A stretch of 64,000 nucleotides of DNA. It comes from Lentinus brumalis. Lineage: Eukaryota > Basidiomycota > Agaricomycetes > Polyporales > Polyporaceae. The translations under genes were made by a program, and so were the position numbers. Under the pieces are notes generated by a model, which was not told where the DNA came from, ran no database searches, and saw only the letters and a list, made by a program, of their open reading frames with translations. The stretch is taken from the NCBI GenBank assembly GCA_001792895.1, contig MARA01000028.1, forward strand, positions 434,001 through 498,000, written 5' to 3'. Shown in pieces: positions 56,853 through 64,000 of the stretch. The stretch's first letter is position 1; each line of letters starts with the position of its first letter.

Positions 56853-58687
56853 AGGCATTCCTAATTCGCTGTAGCCTCCTCCCACCAACATGGGGTTCTC
56901 AAAAACCGCCTATGCTGGACAGCCCTTGACGTAGAGCGAGACGCTTCAATGGCGCCGCGGACCCGAAGGGGCAAAACACAAGGCGAACACAAGGCGAAGC
57001 ATTATGCTTTCTTTGCAGCAGACTCACTGCGGTCGCCCAGAAAGTGAGGGATATCAGCGTATGACTTCGCTGTCCAGCGAGAAACCTCTGTTCGTACCTG
57101 ATCGGAGATGTTACGGAGAGCTGCGTTCTCACCGGGCGCGGGATGACAGTATTGATTTGTAGCAGCCTGACGTTGACGTGATGCAGAAGAACGTTACCTT
57201 GCACAAGCAGGCGGAGTCGGATACTTAACTGGGGCCGGGAATCCACGTCCCTAGCCAACTCAAGTGGTTAAGTTCAGAAAGCGACTGGCGCCACGGCGAT
57301 GGGACGGGGTCCGGGCTCACGGGGCGCCTTGAAACTCCACCTGCAATGAAATAACGTCGACGACTAGTTCAGGCCCCAGAGAGTGCTTCTATCCTTGATG
57401 TCTGGTGTTGTTCTGCTTGCAGCATGTGTCCTTCAATGTGCGCGCCGAGTATTGTTGTAAGTAACCTGCCGACAGGTGGAAAGGAACGGACGACGTATGT
57501 ATACGCACTTTGACGACTTATAATCGAAATTGATGTGCTGACAGTCCCCGAGGCCGAACTCCGTCTTGATTGAGTTGGTACTGTCCCGCTGTCCGGTAGG
57601 ACAAACACTTTCCTCCGCGAGATGATGACCTTGATGAAGTACCTAGGCAGGGGTCGCGTCAACTAAGTGAGCTCGACGGGCACAAGACGGAGTCAACCTT
57701 GGCCGGTCGCCACGCATCTGAGCTTGACGTTCATGCCATGGTAGCTCTAGCTTAGCTGTTTCTGCACGCTTGCCGCATGTCCCCAGGCACAGCCAGCTCG
57801 TTTGACAGGGACAGGAATTGAAGATGCTGCCCGCCGGTGCACGCTCGCCGCTCAGTACCCGTTGTTTTTGAGAAACAGAGTCACGTACGCACCTATACTG
57901 CCCAATCTATTCCCTCATGCGCCAGCTTCTTCCCGTCCCAGACGCGCAGCCTTGACAATGCCAACCTTGAGACTTGTGTGCGACTGCGCGTGCACGCGCG
58001 AGGTGGAGCGCACCTGGTCGGCGACTATCAGGATATGCAGGACGAAACGATCCTCTCCGTCGAGCAATGACGCTGGGAGGTATGTAGTAGATGCGCGTTG
58101 CATGAGTGTTGACACGACCCGTATTGTCAAGGCCAAGTGAGTTTCGTGAGGAGAGTGGAGGTCGTCCATGCATGGTAGTCTAAGCGCTCGGAGTTTGGCC
58201 TTCACTGTCCAGCGCTGTCCGAGTCGTCGAGCGGTCACTGTACGTGCATCTTTTGACTTGACAATTGACCGCTAAACTCGTGCTGATTTCATTTAAATTG
58301 ATGTGCTTCGTAGAACTCTGGATCTTTGATATTCTGATTCACCTCACCCTCGCCGCATCCTCGAGCTCGAGGTAGTCGACTCTTCTAGCTCCCTGTCACG
58401 GTTATAATCAGTTGCAAGGGGAAATGCACTGTCCACAGCCGCGCCACAGTCTCCGGATGCTATGAGCTTCGGTAACCCGCAACGCGACGCAACATCGTGC
58501 AGTCAAAATCACCCTGCACCAACGGATCAAATCATGCCTGTACATACAGATGATCAAGGCGACTGGCACGAAGCCAACCTGAGATCGCCGGCGCAACCAC
58601 AGCGAGATATCGACTCCCCGCCAATCCTCCGGAGCGCAGAGCAACGTTACCGGGGTGATATCACTCGCGGAGGCGTCACATCATCAC
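56853..58687. other. Duplicated GH128 upstream flank, then intergenic sequence
   Basis: Up to about 57330 the sequence parallels 54930-55330, the upstream flank of copy A. From there to 58687 no gene is supported; a 99-codon open frame at 58462-58761 has no family signal. Confidence 0.45.
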
Positions 58688-60050
58688 CTACAGGCTACGG
58701 GGCCTTCTCCCACCGTCGCGGCACGACTTCCGCCTCCTCCTCTCCAGCAGCACCTCCTTGAGATGCCGCTCCGCGTCCGCAAACTCGGAAGCGTTGCGAT
58801 TCTCGAGCGCGTCGGGGTCCCTTCGGAGAGCGGCATCCGCTCGGGCGGGGTACGGCGGTCGCACGGAGCGTCCGCGATGGATGTCGTCGAAGAGCATGCC
58901 GCAGTCGTCGTCGTGCCGTGCGAGGCGGACGACCCGTCCCATTGCCAGCGTAAGATGCAAAGCAACGGAGCGCCTGGCAATTGGTCTGGAGGCCACTGCC
59001 CGAGAAACGTCTCCTGGTGTTTGTGCAGGGCGCGGTAACCCCGCTCGCGGCCCTGGATAGCGACCGGGTTGCTGATCGGCTTGCCAGCCACCGTGCACGG
59101 AACATATGTCTCCCGAATATTGGTTTTCAGGTGCGAGCGTTCACGGCGAAGTGCTGGCGGACGCGCCGAGCACGGACATGACACGGAAGTCGTTGAGCTC
59201 CTATGCCTTTCAAGACTCCTCCTCGGGCAGAGGGTGCAGCTTGATGTCGTCCGGGACGTCGGTGGAGCACATCACGGGGATACCGGAGGCGATACCCTTG
59301 AGACGGAGACGGAGGTGGCTGCGCACAGCACGCACGAGCGGGTTGTACGGCGTCGAGGAGATGTCGCTTGCGCCCTAGCGCACTCAGGAGAACCCGTAGA
59401 GTGCATAGACGTGTCGAATTGGTGGGCGCGAGTAGATACCCTTCAGGTTGTTCTCATGACAGTACTTGAGCGGATCTACCGCGCGCGGTTGATTTTCAAT
59501 AGCGTCTGTGACAGTTGATAGGAAGGGTGAGTTATGAGTGCTGGCATGACGACGTAGTCTGGGGACGCGCACCTGCACGAGACCCAGTCTACGCCCTCAA
59601 GTTCCCCGCCTGACTCTTCCCACCAGACGTCAAGGTGCGCATCGACCTCGGCTATCGGAGAGAACTGCTTGAGAGTTCGCTCGATGCACTTGACTTTCGT
59701 GACGTCCGGTGTCTGTTCGTAGATCCAAAGACCGACCAAACGGATCTCATCTGCCGGGATGTTGGAGCAATTGGAAAATAGGGCATAGGGACAACGTACG
59801 ATCCTGCGAGTACCCACTCCAGCGAGCGTAGCCTCCGACGTCAATCGAGCTCTGCGTTCCACGTCCTCTGGGCGAGATGCTCACACATAAGCTCCTCTTC
59901 GTCCGCAAGTGGCACACCTCGCTCTTGCGTCGATCTTGGGAGATGGATTGCGACCGCTTCGAAGCCTTCGTCCTCATCCCGGTTCTTCATTTGCATCCCA
60001 TCCGGCCCCGGCCCGTCCCTGATCGACCGTCGGATCTCTTGCTGGAACAC
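58688..60050 (-). pseudogene. Decayed conserved hypothetical gene(s)
   Basis: Several protein-like stretches lie in order on the minus strand: MFQQEIRRSIRDGPGPDG and ADEEELMCEHLAQ (about 60050-59870), IRLVGLWIYEQTPDVTKVKC and EVDAHLDVWWEE (about 59750-59620), PLKYCHENNLKGIYSRPPIRHVYALYGFS (about 59470-59390), then in the same frame two stops (TGA, TAG) followed by SDISSTPYNPLVRAVRSHLR..DDIKLHPLPEEES with a stop at 59212-59210. A second block gives YVPCTVAGKPISNPVAIQGRERGYRALHKHQETFLGQWP, then, one base out of frame, RPIARRSVALHLTLAMGRVVRLARHDDDCGMLFDDI, ending at 58688. It may be one gene or two neighbours. No family is recognised. The two in-frame stops argue for decay of the first block; the frame break in the second may be an assembly error. 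Confidence 0.5.
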
Positions 60051-60114
60051 CTTTCTCGTTCGACGCCTGACACATTGCTAGTGTACAGAGAAAGGAGAGG
60101 CTATAAGAACTGAA

Positions 60115-60896
60115 GCACAGAGGGCGGCATGAGAGTCAAGACTGAACGTTGAACTTCGAAAGAGCCAGCACTTCCACGAGCGTGACACAGTAAGTGTGAC
60201 AATGATCACATCACACCATTTTGAAGTCGGACCGAGCCGGTTCGTCGCGTCGTTCTAGCCACCGTCCTGCCACCCAACAACAGTAGCAAAGCCAGCCGCA
60301 TAGTACCTCTTCACTTTGTCTTGTGAAGTCTAGTTCCGAAGCGTCGCCTTCGCCAGCAATCGAGTCGGCGAGAGTCTATGCGACGGTACAGCAACTCCCG
60401 GCTGAATCCTGATCCTTCGGAGTCTACTGAGATTTCGACATGACCGATGACCCCTCGACCGCACCACAGTGTTTTCGTCCATGCAGCTGTTCTTTCGAAA
60501 CGCTGTGACATTGAGTGATACAGTGAGTAGCTCCCCTTTCTTTGCTGTTTGAGCTTCAGTCCGTCATTGACAGTGGCGAGATTCAGCGGACTTGCACGGT
60601 TGCCCCGAGAGACTTCGGGCTGCAACTGAGCGGAGACCTGTCGATTAACGGTACGTTGATGCCGCAGTGCAGTTGCGGGCAGGTCTGACATTGTATTCAG
60701 AGGTAGTAAACGCTGTCACAGACTTCACCCGAACACCTCCGGGGCTGCCTCTAGTGCGCTCCTTCCGACACCATCGGGCTTCAGCATACAAAAGCGCATG
60801 CTTTCATCCACCCGACTACAAATTGCTGCACTCCATATGCGACCTCGACTGGGGTAAGTAGCACGTTCGTCATTCGCTGACGCCTGATACCGCAGC
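60115..60896. other. Intergenic region upstream of GH128 copy C
   Basis: No gene is supported. The 3' part near 60780-60860 is pyrimidine-poor and ends in the TATA element of copy C. Unlike copies A and B, this upstream flank shows no obvious match to the duplicated ~400-bp promoter region beyond the TATA word. Confidence 0.4.
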
Positions 60897-60904
60897 TATA
60901 AGAG
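60897..60904 (+). promoter_or_regulatory. TATA box of GH128 copy C
   Basis: GCTATAAGAGGT on the + strand, 90 bp before the ATG at 60987, the same 12-bp word as at copies A and B. Confidence 0.75.
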
Positions 60905-60986
60905 GTCAGGAGTGCAGGCGACGATGTACCCCAGGCCTACAAAGCTTGATTCGCTCCAGCGCATCGATCACATCTTTCCTTCTGCC

Positions 60987-61926
60987 ATGTTCAAATCTAC
61001 CGCACTCGTCGCCCTCCTCCTCGCCACCTCGTCGCTCGCAGGTGCTCAGAAGGCAGGGCTGCCCTGGATTGGCTTCAACCTCAGCATCAATCAGTTCACT
61101 ACGACTAGCAAGGTATCCTGGTATGTTGTTCCGCCGCTACCTCAGCTTCAACATCTGAATCGTTCGCAACGGCAGGTACTACACATACGGCATCCCGTCC
61201 GTCTCCACTCGCGCGGAGTTTGTTCCCATGCTCTGGGGCTCCCAGCGAGCCTCTGAATGGGACAGCGACATCGAGGCGATCATCGAAGCCCTCAACGTCA
61301 AGCACGCCCTCGGCTTCAACGAGCCGAACGAGCCTGGGCAGGCAGACCTGTCCCCGTCGACGGCCGCGGCTCTCTGGAAGCAGCACATGGAGCCCCTCAA
61401 GGCGCACGGAATCCTCCTGGGCTCCCCGGCCCCGAGCTCGACGCCCGCGGGTCTGAACTGGCTGCAGCAGTTCCTCCAGGCGTGCAGCGGATGCAATGTC
61501 GACTTCATCGCCATGCACCACTACGGCACGATCGCGCAGGATTTCATCAGCGATGTCGAGAACTACCACAACACGTTCGGGAAGCCGATCTGGGTGACCG
61601 AGTGGGCCTGCGAGGTGCGCGATAGACGATGACAGCGGTCGCTGAAGCTCACTTTGACATTCCGGTCCATAGGACTCCAGTGCCGGAAGCAATTCATGCT
61701 CCAGCTCTGCCGCCGCGAGCTTCATGACGACGACTCAAGCCTTCTTGGACAGTACTGACTACGTCCAACGCTACGCGTGGTTTGGGGCGATGGCCGGCAC
61801 TCGTCCGGTACGCTCACTCCTATCTTAATACGACTCTTCTTGCTGATGCAGTCGTCCGACCAGAACGATCTCATGGATTCGTCGGGCAACATCAATGCTT
61901 TGGGTAGACAGTACATCGGGGCTTGA
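60987..61926 (+). CDS. GH128 endo-beta-1,3-glucanase-like protein, copy C
   Basis: Four exons with introns at the same places as in copies A and B (for instance GTATGT at ~61121 within the W-YYTYG codon, GTGCGC after TEWACE, GTACGC before the last exon). Signal peptide MFKSTALVALLLATSSLAGAQ, then GLPWIGFNLSINQF, HALGFNEPNEP (acid/base Glu), LGSPAPSS, CNVDFIAMHHYG, GKPIWVTEWACE (nucleophile Glu), QRYAWFGAM and INALGRQYIGA with TGA at 61924-61926. Intact. It lies on the opposite strand to A and B, is more diverged (for example EFVPMLWGSQRASEWDSDI), and is probably the older paralogue. Likely a secreted wall glucanase. Confidence 0.92.
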
Positions 61927-62181
61927 GAGGTCTTCGGATGGTTCTTCCATCCAATCTATGTCTGGTATGTCCTCCGAGAGCAGCTGGTACTGGTAGCATA
62001 CACAGCTCACACTTCAAGTTGTACAGTGTGGACGTGGTTCAGGTTTCCAGGACTGCGGTAGTAGCAATGCTATGTTGGAGCGGACATCCTGTCGCACTCA
62101 GTTGCGCACTGGATCCGACTATATGCACAAACAGTTGTCAGCCAAAACATCGGAGTCGTCGCCCCGTGACGAAGTGCGGAT

Positions 62182-63428
62182 ATGTTCACTCACAGTTCAT
62201 GGTGGAGAGTCGGGCAGGCTCCAACATATCCCCTTCCAGCAATGAAGCTACTGCCAAATACGCTGCAACGGCTGCGCTATCCTATGTATGGGAGGATCGC
62301 GCGACTTTCCGACTGGGACAGGGACGTCGAACTGGAGACGTATCTCGAGCTCAGGCACCTTGGTCCGATCATACTCGGGATGCATCTGTCGGCCGAGCCG
62401 CTCTCATTGCCAGTCACGAGCATCCCGCTTGCTGCGATGTCCAAGCTTTCCTGGCCACGCCTCCGCGAGCTCCAGATCGCGGGGCATGACCTTACCGAAT
62501 CGCATGTCCGCGATCTCCAGCGATACCTCGCTCGCCTCGGCGGTCTGCGCTCAATCTCAATCCACGTCAGTCTGCTGCCCGAACACGCACGGACATCGCT
62601 CTGCGGATGTCGGCCTTCTTCGATCGTCGATACCCGCCGACTGGAGTCGCTGTCCGTCGCACACGCTGATCCGGAAGACGCGATCTTCTCCAGACCAATT
62701 CCATCACTCCTGTGTCTCGCACTATGTTACCATCCTCACCGCTACCTCCCAGAAACTTGAGTGCTTGGAGAAGACCGAGTGGAATCGCCGCATCAATCTT
62801 GTCGTCTTCCGAATGCCTGCGTATCTTTACGCAGATGGCGACATCATCAGTCCAGTTACAGGTAGTCTACGAAGCCGACGTTGCAGAAGAAGCACTGCTC
62901 CTCCACGTCGCATCCTCTTATCCACGTCTCATCCATCCGAATCCACCAGTATAGAGTTGTCGGCGGGTCCGAAGCCTTCGATCTCGTGAGTCATGGATCT
63001 GCATGACATCCGTTCGACTTACTGATGACCAGCCCTTGTTGTCCAGAGACGTATCACAGACATCCTCACTTCAGTGAAGACGCTGTGCACAGTCCATCTC
63101 AACCCGGACTACGAGACTCCTTGGCCCTATGGCGTATACAGCGTGGCACCAGAAGAGTGGCGCTCGCATCTGGTATGACACAACGGCGAGATGCTCGAGA
63201 CGTTATCGGAGGGCGCATGTCCGGCCATCGAGGGATTGTTCATTCTGTGCCACGACAAGAGTGACGAAGAACTACTACTTTGGGCCAAGTCCGTACGAAT
63301 CGACTGGAACTGGTGACACGAACGCCTGTGAGTTGTCATCTCTTGGAGAGTCTGCCGATAGTGATACTCAAAACCCCTACATAGAGACTGCCACCCGCCG
63401 TATCGATATCCCGAGCATCTTGGACTAG
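62182..63428 (+). pseudogene. Decayed F-box/LRR-like paralogue
   Basis: A frame from about 62240 to 62760 encodes MSKLSWPRLRELQIAGHDLTESHVRDLQRYLARLGGLRSISIHVS and RLESLSVAHADPEDAIFSRPIPSLLCLAL, which parallels RLRSLTVAYPDPKDDIFSVDTTDLSHLSL of the F-box gene at 28.8-30.7 kb. It continues in another frame with LQVVYEADVAEEALLLHVASSYPRLIH (62840-62930) and then KTLCTVHLNPDYETPWPYGVYSVAPEEWRSHLV, followed by an in-frame TGA at about 63175 and a further open stretch ACPAIEGLFILCHDKSDEELLLWAKS. No F-box is seen upstream. The gene appears to be broken by frame changes and a stop; some frame changes may be introns or assembly errors. No function is inferred for this copy. Confidence 0.55.
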
Positions 63429-64000
63429 AGCCATCGAATGGTGGTGCGAGGGGTCTCCTGATTGTTTAGTCTTGCGAGCTGCGTCGGATGCGAAGCTCAG
63501 GTGGATTATAATGGATGTGGTAGTACCAATTTGGGCTCTTAGTCGCTGGAGAAGAACAAATCTCGCACTGGCCCGCATCCGAAAAGCTTATAGGTACCGA
63601 CAGAGCTGCGGGGCGGGAACTTGATCTCGAAACGATGTCTGTACCGCGTCGTGGGCGCACACGTTCACGTAGCCAGCGCGTGTCGCATCGATTCCGACAT
63701 CGCGGGTGTCAAAGTTGGGTGGTACAGATCAAGTAGAGTACACAAAACGAACGAAGTCTGCATAATGAGTCAGCATCGAGAATTCGGGTCTACGAGATCG
63801 GCCATGCACATACTGCACAATAAGTCGTCGAGACTTCGTGTCTGGGGGACTGCTCAGGGGGCGAAGTAATCACGGTGCTATCCTCCTCCGACGCTGCCTC
63901 ATTGCGCTGCGTCCACGCTTCTTTACGGCGGATATTCGGACCAGGGGCCGAAGGCGAAGTAGTCGCACCAAGAATACGGCATGAGATCGGGCTCACTGCG
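63429..64000. other. Window end, no supported gene
   Basis: Short frames on both strands only. A minus-strand frame running in from beyond the window (63996-63790) could be the tail of a gene outside, but has no recognisable motif. Confidence 0.4.

Larger units (their letters stand above)
53674..57590. repeat. ~1.93-kb segmental tandem duplication containing two GH128 genes
   Basis: The unit includes the gene, its TATA element, about 400 bp of upstream and about 190 bp of downstream sequence. Matching points: GGCTCCGACAGAG at 53674 and 55634; stop codons at 53868 and 55796; TATAAGAG at 54897 and 56827; TTGACGTAGAGCG at 54992 and 56926; a GCGTATGACTTCGCTGTCCAG block at ~55112 and ~57056. Offsets are 1,928-1,960 bp, showing modest indels since duplication. 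Outer boundaries are approximate. Confidence 0.85.

Noticed and set aside
58462..58761. 99-codon open frame starting MSFGNPQRD
   Set aside because: Hydrophilic and protein-like at first, but no homology is recognised and it overlaps the 3' end of the conserved minus-strand sequence.

Overview
The window reads as nuclear DNA of an agaricomycete basidiomycete, most likely a polypore. Genes are split by many short introns (about 45-65 nt, GT..AG with CTNAC-like branch sites). The gene content fits: FunK1-type kinases, a thaumatin-like protein, GH128 glucanases, F-box proteins, and a very large transposase gene of a type I associate with mushroom genomes. No prokaryotic, plasmid or organellar feature is seen.

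Layout. 1-4.0 kb: no recognisable gene, with one 125-bp tandem duplication. 4.0-4.7 kb (-): conserved basidiomycete hypothetical fragment. 8.0-9.7 kb (+): protein with a DUF7587-like N-terminus and a C-terminal membrane anchor. 10.9-13.2 kb (+): secreted-type serine peptidase/hydrolase of the TAP (tripeptidyl aminopeptidase-like) family, 11 exons. 14.0-25.5 kb: four FunK1-type kinase genes (three +, one -) around a housekeeping methionine aminopeptidase 1. 26.1-27.2 kb (-): zinc-finger protein with an unusual repeat cluster in its promoter region. 28.8-30.7 kb (+): F-box/LRR-like protein. 30.8-33.6 kb (-): a short-chain dehydrogenase whose coding exon is split by a 1.2-kb element with terminal inverted repeats. 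33.7-40.8 kb: a 7,063-bp DNA transposon with 31-bp terminal inverted repeats and an 8-bp target duplication, carrying one gene for a ~1,960-aa Ulp1-protease/transposase fusion. 40.8-44.5 kb: no recognisable gene. 44.6-45.8 kb (+): thaumatin-like protein. 46.9-49.3 kb (+): type-B carboxylesterase/lipase. 49.8-52.8 kb (-): ~865-aa multispanning membrane protein with a long disordered tail. 53.9-56.8 kb (-): two GH128 genes in a ~1.93-kb tandem duplication, with a third copy at 61.0-61.9 kb (+). 58.7-60.1 kb (-): decayed hypothetical gene(s). 62.2-63.4 kb (+): decayed F-box/LRR paralogue.

Two themes dominate. First, transposons: the 7-kb element sits 142 bp upstream of the dehydrogenase start and the 1.2-kb element sits inside its coding sequence, so that gene has been hit twice. 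Removing the smaller element plus one copy of a 2-bp duplication restores the reading frame exactly. Second, at least seven otherwise well-formed genes carry one-base length changes, mostly in G or C runs, and correcting each by one base makes the spliced length a multiple of three where I could count it. This looks more like residual long-read assembly error than gene death and should be settled before any gene here is called a pseudogene.

Exon coordinates were read by hand from splice signals and frame. Family names come from recognised motifs, not from searches.
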